DNA from: Gonium pectorale
Lineage: Eukaryota; Chlorophyta; Chlorophyceae; Chlamydomonadales; Volvocaceae
Direction of reading: 5' to 3'
DNA: 46,722 nt
NCBI GenBank assembly: GCA_001584585.1
Contig: LSYV01000090.1
Span: forward strand, 186,807-233,528
Shown: positions 31,501 through 42,700 of the stretch, piece after piece
Layout of the letters: each line of letters starts with the position of its first letter
Position numbering within the stretch: the first letter of the stretch is position 1
Made by a program: the position numbers and the translations under genes
The notes under the pieces: generated by a model
Databases searched by the model: none
What the model was told of the DNA's origin: nothing
The model's input: the letters and a program-made list of their open reading frames with translations, nothing else

Positions 31501-34500
31501 AGTGGGCTTCAGGCCAGTCATTAGCATCCACCACCGCGTTCGTCGCACGCTGGTCCTTCACGCTGGGCCCGTGGCCTGGTGGCGCGCAGCAATCGCAATC
31601 GCCGATGTGTCTGCAGCAACGGCAGGGGAGGTCGGGCCTTCGTACATCGCCCTGAGTTGGCCGTGGATTATGGCTCTCGGCCTAACCTTCACCCAGCCAT
31701 AAAATCTTGAGTCAGCGGACCCACGTGACCCTACCGACTGCCCTCACCGTGACGGGCGAGCGGCAACTCCCGAGTGTCGCGCATATGCTTGGCCCGCCGC
31801 ACTTTCCGCTGCAGGGTCTCCGTCGTGGTGGGAGCAGAAGGCAGCTCACGGCTCAGCTTGCGGGACTCCAACTCCTTTCCTGTCAAAGTTCTGGATAACT
31901 GCACGGTGTCGAGCCTGGAGGAGTCGGGCGCGGCCGCGTCTCCCCGTGCGGTCGCAGTTACGGCGGCCTGGCCGCTGCTGCAGGCCTTTGACGACCCCGC
32001 GCAGGTAGCATATGCGAGCACATCCACAGCACGTCGTACACAGAGAACGGACGTGGTATTGCGCTGTAGTATACACTGACTGCACAACGGGCCGTTATCC
32101 GAGGCATGCAGGAGGGGTCGTCTGGGCGCGGCACGGGTAAGGACGGGCTTTCCTGCTCGGGGCTCCCATCAAGTGGGCTGTGCGTGCGTGCGTATCTCAT
32201 GTCCCTCCCATCCTTGTGGCTCGCCTTGATTGCTCCGCAGATCCGTCTGAGCACGTTCTGGCTGCTGATCCATGACGAATCGAGCGAGACGTCGCTGGAG
32301 GTCAGCAGCTGCCGGAAGTGTTGGGCCTACATTCCTTAGTTGCCCTTTTCCCCGGCTGATGGTTCCAGCTCTGGTGGGGGTTGCGGTGGCTCTGCTGCGC
32401 GTGGTGGGCTGCGTGTTCACGCTCCCTGCTGCGCCGGCTCCTGCGGCTTGCCCCAGCAGGCGTCACATCACTGCGCCCCAATGCCCTTCCCCGACATCCT
32501 CCTGCAGTTGTACTGCTCCAAAGAGCCGGGTCCGCGTGGTGCGACGGTCCTGGTCCCAACCGTATCATACGGTTTTCAGGGCAAGGCCGACACCAAAGGC
32601 GCGACGGGCAACGGGACGCTGGTCTTGGCGAACGACGCGCTCGGGATGTTCGGGGAGCAATCCAACAAGCCGTGCGCGCTCATGGGCTGGCCCGTCTCCC
32701 AGACCGGCCGGAGGACCATGTGGGATATGCGGGTAGGGTGGGTGGGCGGGTGGGTGGGCGCTTCTGCCACGCACTCGCAGGGCGCTCGGAAGCTGCTGCT
32801 ACCAGGTGGGGCCGATGGGGGCCCCAATCAAGGGTTTGACGAGGGGTGATCATGTCAAAGACGGGCATGTGCTCTGGTTGCGGCCCGATGCGCGCTCCTA
32901 AGCGCGTGTGCGTGGAACGTGGTTTTGCGTGCACGTTTTTGTGTATGTGCACGTTTGTCAGATGGCGTGTCTCCCTGGCGTACGGAAGAAGTTCCCCGAC
33001 GAATCACCGCGTTCTTCGCGCACACGCACACACACACCGCCCCGCTTTGCTGTTTCTCACACCCTCCACCGCTGTATTTCCTACCGCTTTCGCCGTCGCT
33101 GCCACCCGAACCCAGGGCCGTTGGTTGGGCTATCGGTTTCCCCCCTCCTCGCCCCACACGTTGGTGGACATGGTGCTGTACAACCTGGCTCCCCTTATGG
33201 ATCCCTTTCTGCCCCCGAGCCCCGACACGGCCATTCAGTCCATGGCGCTGCCGCTTTGGTACTTTGACATTGACAGGCGGGTCTGTCTGGCTGCTGGGAC
33301 ACAGGCAACGGGGGTGGGGGGGTCACCGCGGGGAGCAAGTGAGCGCCGGCTCGCTCTGGGTCTAGACACGTTGCGAGGGGCCCTGGTGGTACTTATGCGG
33401 CTGTACTGGTGTAATGCTGTGAATCCGCTGACCAGGGCAGCTGTCAGGTTGCGCCCACACGTCCCTGGAAGTGTGTAAATCCGAGCGTACAACAGAATTA
33501 TAAGCGGAACAGGAGGCGACGACGGGTTTCTTGGACATCCGATACTGCGAGAGAGGCTGGCCCAACAGCCGCTCGTCCCAGAGACTGAACGAGACACTGG
33601 AGCGTGGGTTTGAGTAAGGGCAGTGGCAGGGTAGCAGCTGCCCTCACCCTCTTGGTGCATTCCCGCTCTGCTGTGCAGGTCGTCCGACCCTCCCCCGCTG
33701 CGCCTCCGTCGCGTCACGCTGGTGGTCCTGCCCGCCGAACTGGCCCTGCTGCGGGGGCTGCTGGAGGAGGCGGGGGCGCTGCCGCCAGAGCTGACGCCCT
33801 CACCACCACCGCCTCCTGGCTCTGAAGCCCGCTTCAGTAAACGGGCTGGCTCGGAAGAGAATGCCAGCGTGGACAGCCCCGGTGACTCGCGCCCACGGCT
33901 GCGCAGGCGGCTAGGAGCTGTGCCTCAGCGAGCGGGTGCCTCGACGCGTCGGAGGGCGCAGTCCACTGCGGCGGACGATGAGGCGGCAGCACCCTCAGCG
34001 AGTCCGCCCTCCTGCCTTCGTGCCTTCCTCCTCCGCTTGGCCGCCTCCTGCGACGTGGCCTGGCACACCGACTCCTCGGTCCACTTCCGCTCCGCAACCT
34101 TCTACGGCTGGAGCGGCCGCGACGTTACCGTCACCAGCCAGCTGCCGCCCGACGCGCCCTCGAGCCTGTTGCCCCCATGGGAGTGGTCCCTGAGCCCGGA
34201 GCTGGAGGCGGCATGCCCTCCACCGCCCCCGGCACCCCCGGGCCCATCCCCAGCCCCATACCCTGCCCCTGCCCCGGACGCTCCGCAGCCACCACACTCT
34301 CCGCCACCGCTCTCTCCGCAGCCACAGGCCCCTGGCTGGCATGGAGACAGCCCACCGAACATCGACATGCCGGAACCGAGCGGCGTGCAAGTCCTCCCCA
34401 TCACTTTTGCGGGTAGCAGCGGGGGCGCCAACGGCCGGGTGATCGCCCTCGCTGTGGCAGTTCCGGTCGGCGCCGTCCTGCTGGGAGCGGTTGCGGGTGT

Positions 34501-37500
34501 GTTGCTTCTGGTGCTGAGGAGGCGCGGGCGGCGGGCGGGCCTGTACGTAGGCGACAAACCTCCTGGCCAGTCCAGCACAGGCGACATCACCTTGACTACG
34601 CTGGGGCATCCTCAACAGCCTCCTACTGACTCTCAGCTGCCCGACGACACGCCGCAAGCTCCGCCGCGGGAGCGCCCGTCACTTCTCGGGCACCTGGCGA
34701 GGAGGGAGGCCGACATGCTGAGCCACGTGGCGCTGGCTGCTCAGGGCGCTGCGGACCAGGCAGATGGTGCAGGGCCCCACGCAAGCGGCGGCGCCGCCAG
34801 TAGCGGCGGTAACGGCAGCGTGCCGAGCGTCATATCGTTCGAGTTGTCACCAGGTGCGATGAGCGCGCAAACGGCGGCGCCGTCGGTGGTTACCGTGCAG
34901 GATTTAACTCATTCATACAAGACATACCCTGGTTAACGGCTGCACCTGTCGCCGGGAGCCCGGGACTTGGAAGGCCCTGGAGTCCTGCCTACCTTGATGA
35001 AGGGTCATGTCCTCTCGTGGACGTTCCCTAGCTATGGCACTGCATACGGTAGTGTCTTGCGAAATAGTGGACCTCCATCGGCCCGCCCTCGTGGGATCGC
35101 GACCGTGGGGTCGACACGCTGTGACTCTGTGTCACGCAGTATCCAAGCCGTACTGCCCCTAGTTGCCTAGTATAGTAGTGGCCCCTCACGTCTGGTCCTG
35201 GTTTGCCCTGGCTCCCGTCCGCCCGCAGCCGGTCAGGCCCGGGCCCCGGGCCCGCTCTTGGCCGCGAGCCACCCCTTGGCCGGCCTCCTCCGGACGGCAC
35301 TGGAGGTGGCAGGAGACCAGACGGTGCGGCTGTTGCAGCCGATCGGCAGCGGCTCCTACGGCACCGTGTACCTGGGTGGGTGCGGCGTGGGAGTGGGGGG
35401 CGAGGGAGGGGACAAGGCCGCGTGGGAGGGGCCGTGCTGCGCGTGGCAAACGGCCGCGCTTCACGTAAAGCCACTTTGGAGCTGCAATGTCCCGAGGCCG
35501 CTGGCAAGGGGGCTTCATGGTTCCGGTCATCACGCGATCTCAGCGGCTGATTGCGGTGTCGGTTGCGATACTGCAGCGGTTGCTGCACGCCTTCCTGCCT
35601 ACGCTTACACATTGCTCTCCTTCCCTGCCGTTGCACCTCGCGGCCATTCCCAGGCCTGTGGCGCGGTCTTCCCGTTGCCGCCAAGATCCTGGTGGTTCAC
35701 GACACGCTGCTGGGTCCCGAGGGCCGGCGGCGGCAGCGCGCAATCCTTGAGGCCGCCATCGGCACCACCCTCGAGCACCCCAACGTGGTCGCAACGTACG
35801 CGTTCGACGTGAAGCCGCTGGGCGTGCAGCTCAGTGGGAGTGAAGAGCCGAGTGAGAAGGCGGAGCCCCTGTGGCGGCAGATGGGGACGCAGCAGAGCTT
35901 GCAGCGCAACGGCGGGGTGGCAACGGCCCGTAACAGCAGCTTGGCGAAGGCCGATAGCGATGGCAAAGCCGATGCCTCCGCTGCCACTCCCTCTTCCGAC
36001 GTGTATCAGCTGTACATTCTGCAGGAGCTCTGCTCGGGGGGCAGCATCAAGGAGGCGCTTGGTGGGTGGAGGCGGAGCTTGGGTGGAGCGTGGTTGTTGG
36101 GCTTGTGGGTAGAGGAGCGAGCCACTGTCGTTGTGTGTGCGCTGGGCGTGTTGGGCGTGTTCCCGACTTCCTAATGTGTAAACAAAGTCGGGAATGAACC
36201 TCGACAATAATCTGATTTTAATTGTCGGAAAGTGTTGAGCAATAACCTGTGGTGCATGTGTGGTGCACGGGTTGCACGGGGGGGGCGCGCATCCTAGCGC
36301 GCCTGGTAGGCGCCCGCCGTGCCCCACCGCTCCAGCCAAGATCCTTTGCTCTATAACTTGAGTGTTGACGATTACGCTCAACGGTCATCGTTCAGCTTGC
36401 CCACGGACTGAGTGGCCCCGCCCTCGCTGCGCAGAGCCTATGAGAGCCCTTTCTGGCGGCCTGCGTGCGGGCGCCTCCTCCGCTGCCGCCTCCCTGCACC
36501 TGGCCTTCCAGGTGGCGTGCGGCCTCCGGCACGTGCACGCGGCCGGCATCGTGCACGGGGACATATCCTCGGGGAACGTGCTGCTCGCCAGACAGGCGGC
36601 ACCGGCCCCAGACGGTGACGCGGGGGATCTGGACGAAGCTGAGCAGTCGTGGCGCAGCCGGCTGACTCGCCCGGGCGTCCCTCCTCCCCCTCCTGTGGTG
36701 GCCAAGGTGGCGGACTTCGGGCTGAGCCTGCGGCTGACGGGCAGCCGGACGCACGCAAGCGGTCTGTTCCAGGTGAGGACGGGTCCGCTCGTGTCGGATG
36801 TGCGGGGCGCAGGATAAGGTTTCGGAAATGCATGAAGACTAGCCCTCCATCAGGCCGTAGCGGCACAAGCGCGCTGCCGTACCGTACATATGAACGTTTC
36901 GTACGTGTGTCCAGCAACCTGCCTTCTAGTCTGTTTCCGCCACGTATATCGGAAGTCAACGGCGGCCTGAAAGCCGTTTCCCTTCTAGGTGCACACGCTC
37001 TAGCCAGATTGCCACTACGGCTTACGCTTAGCGCCGCTGTCGCTCCTGCCCCCCGCATTTCCTTGCGTATGTGCAGTTCATGACACCACCCAAATGTTAT
37101 CTGAAGAAGGTGCACCTGCCCTTGTCATGCCCGCCATGGCTTATCCTTGATTGCGACTTGTGTTCCTGCCCCCCCGCGTTTCCCTTGCGCATGCATCTGC
37201 AGGGCACCCTCGTGTACATGGCCCCAGAGGTGGTCGCCAACGGCCGTGTGGGCCCCGCCTCCGACGTCTTCTCGTTCGGGGTGCTGCTGCTGGAGCTGAT
37301 GATGGGCATGTGCACAGGCGCGCTGCTGGAGGCCGCGGCCACCGCCCCACTCGTCGCCGCCGAGCTGCGCAACCCAGCGCATGCCCACCCGCTGCTGGCG
37401 GTGCTGCGGGTGCTGCTGCCGCCGGGCAGCCCGCACTGCCCTCCGGAGCTGAGCCGCCTGGCCGCGTCCTGCGTCGCACCCGTGCCGGGGCAGCGGCCCA

Positions 37501-37725
37501 CCATGGAGCAGGTGCGGGAAGCGGCGGGTTTCGGTGGGCCGAATGGATCCTCTCATTCGCCAGTCGGGTGCTTTGGGACGTCATTCGCTGCCCTGGATGG
37601 CTTCTCAGGAAAGCTGCAACCTCAACTGCCGCTTCCCTTTGCTTCCCCTCCCTCAGATAGCTGAAACACTGGTGGGAGTCTTGGAGGGGCTGGGGCCGCC
37701 CTCTGCAGCGCCTGCCCAAGAATGA
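28595..37725 (+). CDS. Receptor-like protein kinase paralogue D (complete; duplicated exon 5)
   Basis: Exons: 28595-28988, 29155-29311, 29473-29908, 30191-30342, 5a 31256-31420, 5b 31513-31662, 31815-32004, 32241-32300, 32508-32732, 33116-33276, 33679-34853, 35229-35375, 35654-36061, 36435-36772, 37203-37511, 37657-37725. With both exon-5 versions the CDS is 4536 bases, 1511 residues; leaving out either keeps frame. Signal peptide MDLTRKARAK plus a hydrophobic core, then the conserved strand-like blocks and [14 protein letters not shown]. Exon 9 is only 161 bases against 578-617 in the others, because the Gly/Pro-rich linker is missing; Pro-rich sequence remains before the membrane helix (about 951-976, core [18 protein letters not shown]). 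Kinase: GSGSYG, beta-3 Lys about 1148, HGDISSGN Asp about 1316, DFG Asp about 1367, MAPE. All core motifs are intact, so it is probably active. The last exon groups it with C. Confidence 0.85.
31256..31662 (+). other. Tandem duplicate of exon 5 in D (5a and 5b)
   Basis: Exon 5a (31256-31420) encodes IIRCMLVLPAAEAAWWRAAI. Exon 5b (31513-31662) encodes RRTLVLHAGPVAWWRAAI. Both have a phase-2 acceptor (CCCAG and TTCAG) and a phase-2 GT donor, separated by a 92-base intron. 5a is closer to exon 5 of B (LSAAEVAWW) and 5b to exon 5 of C (LHAGEADWW). The pair could both be used or be alternative exons; 5b has lost the Cys of the IRC motif. Confidence 0.7.
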
Positions 37726-39760
37726 ACCAGCTGCCGAGCAACTACGGATTCAGGCACAGCGGGACTGCTCAGTATCGCCACATAACACTAGCCGAAAGGA
37801 AGGAGGGTGAGCTCACTTCAAATAAACAGCGGCAGCAACTACTGCTGACGCGCAGTAACTGGCCAGGCGGTGCGGCGGCAACGCCAGCTGCGATGTCAGC
37901 TCAGTGCTATCGCGAGCTACCTGGGCCACGCATATGTGTGTGCCATAGACGTATACTGTGGTGTACGACATGTGTGGACACGTGAAGGGATAGATCCGGG
38001 ACAGGTTCCTGCAAGTCGCATTCACGCACACCCGCACCCACACCCAGCCCACATACGTGTCGAGGGGCAGCAGTTTCCATGCATGCGTGGTTGCTTCCAG
38101 GTGGACCTAAGACGCTCTGGGCGGTCGCGCTAGCTCCTCGCCTAGCCACTCCTTTTCCCTGACGCCATCCAGGGAACAGCTGTTAACGCTTTTTATGGGG
38201 TACCTAGGCATGTGTTAAGGTGCGCATGCAAAACCTAAATGTTATGACGGCTTATCCGTATCGTTACAGCTTGTCCGTATTCCCGTCTCAGGCAGGTCAG
38301 GCTCATGTTCTCGTAGTGGATTTGGTGGCTGCGATGCCGCACATACAGGCCCGTCGGTTGATGCGCTGCGCGTGCTGAGCGTGGTTGGCCTGAAATCCTC
38401 ATTAGGAGTGCTTGCCGTACTTCTGCCGTGCCGTTTTTGGGACATGAGCACGTGGCAAGTTTTGCACCCACCACTAGCTGTTTGTTGGGACCTGAGGGGC
38501 CCTTGCAGCGATGCCCATCCGTCCGGGGCAAGGTTGGAGCTGTCCGTTCATTTGTCCGTCATTTCGTGTGGTCGTCATGAAAGTGCAAGGCTGAAGCGTT
38601 GATTCCCGAGACTCGTACTCCCTTACTCGTTGCATTTATCCTATGAACAGTCCCGCCCTCACGATGGGTGGGTACAAGGCAAGACAAGGCAAGACAAACC
38701 CTGCCTGCACAACGCGCAACAACCCTGACCAGCCACAGGCAAGGGCGCACAGTGGGATAAGCGTCTTTTGGTTACGTATACTCGGGCATATAAACCGGCA
38801 GACGGTCGTGCAGCAACGAAACAATTCTACTCGACATGAATATCCGCGAAAGGACCGCCCATGAACGAGTACAATTGGGGTGGTCATCAGTCGCCGCCTG
38901 CGCACAGACCGTGCGGTGCACAAAACGCTGATCCGAGATCTAGACGGCTCTGGCCGGACGCATGTGCGTACCCGTAGTGCACACATGCGGACTTCAAGTA
39001 ACGAATAACGGGTTGCGCCGGGACCCGGCAGCAAGGCTGTGGGCGCGGCCATGTACGAGGTATTACGCAGTACGGTGCGATACCATCACCGGCAGAGCAA
39101 AGAAACTGTCAGGCTGTACTAGAAGTCGACAGCCAAACACGCCGTCGCAGATGCCACCGCACATACGATTCATTTCACTGCCCGGGCGGGCGCCTTCACG
39201 CTGCGTCGATGCGCGCCGCGACCCGAGGGCGTCCAAGACCACGAGCGGGAACCTTCCTCCGCTGCCGTACACTTCAAGGGGCAGAAGCATCGGCAAACGC
39301 TCGACACACGGCCCTCGGGAGAAAGGCCGGCAACCGACTGCGCGCGCATGGCGACTGCACCGAGTGTGGCAGACCTGCGCAGCGCGGAAAGCAAAGCATG
39401 ACACACGGCATGCGGCCCCGACGAGGGCGGCAGTAGGATTGCGTGCGCTGTCGTGTGCTGGGGCCCGGCGCCTTCGCGTGGAGGGCGCATGCAGCACGCA
39501 GCACGCGCACGCCGTCAATCCACACACGGAAAACGGCAACTTCGAGCTTTGCGGGCAAGCAGCTAACAGGCGATGCACGGGGTGCAAAAACGTCCGATGT
39601 GTGCACCTGGCCTGGCCCCCAACTGGAGAGAGTACGACGTATGCGACGGGCGACTGCTGCGGGCGACAGCTGGTCAAAGAAAGGAACGAGCAGCGCGCCA
39701 TCCCCAGGCATCGGGATGGCGACATTGGCGAGGCGCCGTGCACTGCAAACTTTGGGTACA
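37726..39760. other. Convergent intergenic region between D and E
   Basis: The region 38275-38470 is paralogous to the 3' flank of C at 25790-26040. A short direct repeat based on AAGGCAAGAC lies near 38679-38697. An open frame from 38962 includes a Cys-rich stretch at about 39541-39600 (ELCGQAANRRCTGCKNVRC) that looks like a decayed MYND-type zinc finger. I could not build a complete gene around it. Both genes end towards this region, so it should hold their 3' UTRs. Confidence 0.45.
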
Positions 39761-42700
39761 TCACCCAACTGCCTTGCGGGAGAACGTACAGCGTATCACG
39801 TGCGTGCTACGGGTCACAAACGCACAGCAGGGCACAAGGAGGTAGTGACTTGGCGCCGCATCCCGGTGGGCCGGAGGCCGCACGGGCCGCAGGTGGGTCA
39901 GCCCAGCTGCGCTGCTGCAGGCGCCGCCCGGGCGGAGGCGGAGGCGGGGAGGGGGGGTGCGCTGCATCAGTGCCTCCAGCGCCTCTACGAGCACCTCGGC
40001 GACCTGCCCATGGGCAGTAGTGGACCGATGGGGTCGTCAGCGGTCGTGCTAACAGGTTACTCGTCCGTCAAAGCCGGGTGTGTCATGGACGAATTGCGAA
40101 TATTGGGGTGGGGGAGCTACCTGCTATGCCAAGTGCGAGCACCCCCTGTGCAGCGCCTGGCAGGGTCCAGGGCAACAGGGAAAGGAGCCAGGCGGCGTGC
40201 CATGCTGGCCTGGTGGCGTCGGGGCTCTGGTGCCCAGCGTTCCGGTCGCTGCCGCTTCCCGCACCTGCTCCATGGTGGGCCGCTGCCCCGGCACGGGTGC
40301 GACGCAGGACGCGGCCAGGCGGCTCAGCTCCGGAGGGCAGTGCGGGCTGCCCGGCGGCAGCAGCACCCGCAGCACCGCCAGCAGCGGGTGGGCGTGCGCT
40401 GGGTTGCGCAGCTCGGCGGCGACGAGTGGGGCGGTGGCCGCGGCCTCCAGCAGCGCGCCCGTGCACATGCCCATCATCAGCTCCAGCAGCAGCACCCCGA
40501 ACGAGTAGACGTCGGAGGCGGGGCTGACACGGCCGTTGGCGACAACCTCCGGGGCCATGTACACGGGGGTGCCCTGCAGATGCATGCGCAAGGGAAACGC
40601 GGGGAAGCGGGGATACGAGCATTTCACAACCCAAGCTGTGGTAGGAGGGAAAGGAGTGACGTGCGGTACACCAAAGACATAGTGGCGCCAGCGATAAGAC
40701 GTGTGCCAATCATTCGTATGGCGTATAGCGTGCCGAGATGGCCGTGAGGACGCCCAGCATTATTGAGGCCTACGAGCCCTTCTGCACTGCACTGCCCACG
40801 AAAGCATGACAGGGGGGCCTTCAGCTCACGCGCCCCCCACCTGGTACAGCCCGCTTGCGTGCGTCCGGCTGCCTGTCAGCCGCAGGCTCAACCCGAAGTC
40901 CGCCACCTTGGCCACCACCGGAGGGGGAGGAGGGACGCCCGGCCGAGCCAGCCGGTCCCTCCACGACTGCTCAGCTTCATCCAGGCCCGCCACGTAACCG
41001 TCTGGGACCGGTGCCGCCTGCCTGGCGAGCAGCACGTTGCCCGAGGTTATGTCCCCGTGCACGATACTGGCCGCGTGCACGTGCCGGAGGCCGCACGCCA
41101 CCTGGAAGGCCAGGTGCAGGGAGGCGGCGGCGGAGGCGGCGTCCGCACGCAGGCCTCCAGACAGGGCCCTCATTGGCTCTGCGCAGCGAGGGTGGACTCG
41201 AAACACTCGAAACCAGAGCAAAGGGACTTGGCTGGAGGGGTGGGGCTTGGCGAGTGCCTCCCGCGCAATACTATCCGTTGCGAGCCTATCAAAATGTTCA
41301 GGTTCAGGTAGCGACTCAACCCTCCTCGACAAATCAGAATATTATCGAGGTTCCTGATTTGGTTCATACAAAGGTCGATGATGGCTGGCTCCATCGGAAC
41401 TTGAGATCACGCCCATCCCATACGTCTTGCAATCTGCCCCCAACACACGCCCAGCGCACTCACAATGACAGCGGCTCGCTCCTCTATCCACCAGCCCAAC
41501 ACCCATGCTCCACCCAAGTTCCGCCTCCACCCACCCAGCGCCTCCTTGACGCTGCCCCCCGAGCAGAGCTCCTGCAGGATGTACAGCTGGTACACGTCGG
41601 AAGAGGGAGTGGCAGCGGAGGCATCGGCTTTGCCATCGCTATCGGCCTTCGCCATGCTGCTGTTACGGGCCGCCGCCACCCCGCCGCTGCGCTGCGAGCT
41701 CTGCCGCGTCCCCAGCTGCCGCCACAGGGGCTCCGCCTCCTCACTCGGCTCTTCACTCCCACTGGGCTGCACGCCCAGCGGCTTCACGTCGAACGCGTAT
41801 GTTGCGACCACGTTGGGGTGCTCGAGAGTGGTGCCGATGGCGGCCTCCAGGATCGCGCGCTGCCGCCGCCGGCCCTCGGGGCCCAACAGCGTATTGTGAA
41901 CCACCAGCACCTTGGGGAGACCGCGCCACAGGCCTATGAAGGCCATGAGATACAAAAGAAGGGCGGGCGAGCCGTTTGTAAGCGGACACAGGAAGGCGAG
42001 CATCAGCCGTTTTCCAGCCTCAGCGGCTCAAAGGCCTCATGCCCAGGGGCCTCTGGACACTGCAACGCCTGGGATTGGCTCCATGTCAAAGGCGGCCGCA
42101 CACACGCGGCCTTGTTGGCCACTTTCAAGTGCAGTCATTGGCTTAGCGATGCATGAAGCGTTTGCGCGGCCTTGTCCCCTCCCTCGCCCCCCACTCCCAC
42201 GTCGCACCCACCCAGGTACACGGTGCCGTAGGAGCCGCTGCCGATCGGCTGCAACAGCCGCACCGTCTGGTCTCCTGCCACCTCCAGTGCCGTCCGGAGG
42301 AGGCCAGCCAAGGGGTGGCTCGCGGCCAAGAGCGGGCCCGGGGCTCGGACCTGACCGGCTACGTGCGGACGGGAGCGAGCGAACAGGGCCAACCAGGCCC
42401 AGGTGTGAAGGGGCGCCATCAGAGAAAGTACGGTAAGGTACTGTGTGCCCTAGAGTCCCAGCATGTCAACCGGCATGTGAGCCGAGCCGATGGTGGTCAG
42501 CTTTGCTGGCCTACCTTGGACGGGCCCCTATGCGGTGGGGGGGCGGGCGGGCGGGGCGGGCATTGCTGGCCTACCTGGGGAGATCTCGAACGACACCACA
42601 GTCGAGGCTCCGACGTCGGAGCCTTTGCTGCCGCTGTTTGTGGTAGCGCCGTCGTTGCCGTAGGGTCCGCCGTTGTTGCCGCCGGGGTCATGCGCACCCT

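Noticed and set aside
38962..40020. 352-codon plus-strand ORF
   Set aside because: It runs through the antisense of the last exon of E and through low-complexity sequence. No complete domain is present and composition is typical of chance ORFs in GC-rich DNA. Only its Cys-rich part is mentioned.
39443..42156. Long plus-strand ORFs of 434 and 433 codons over gene E
   Set aside because: They are antisense shadows of the E kinase exons; the minus strand carries the conserved kinase motifs and matching splice sites.
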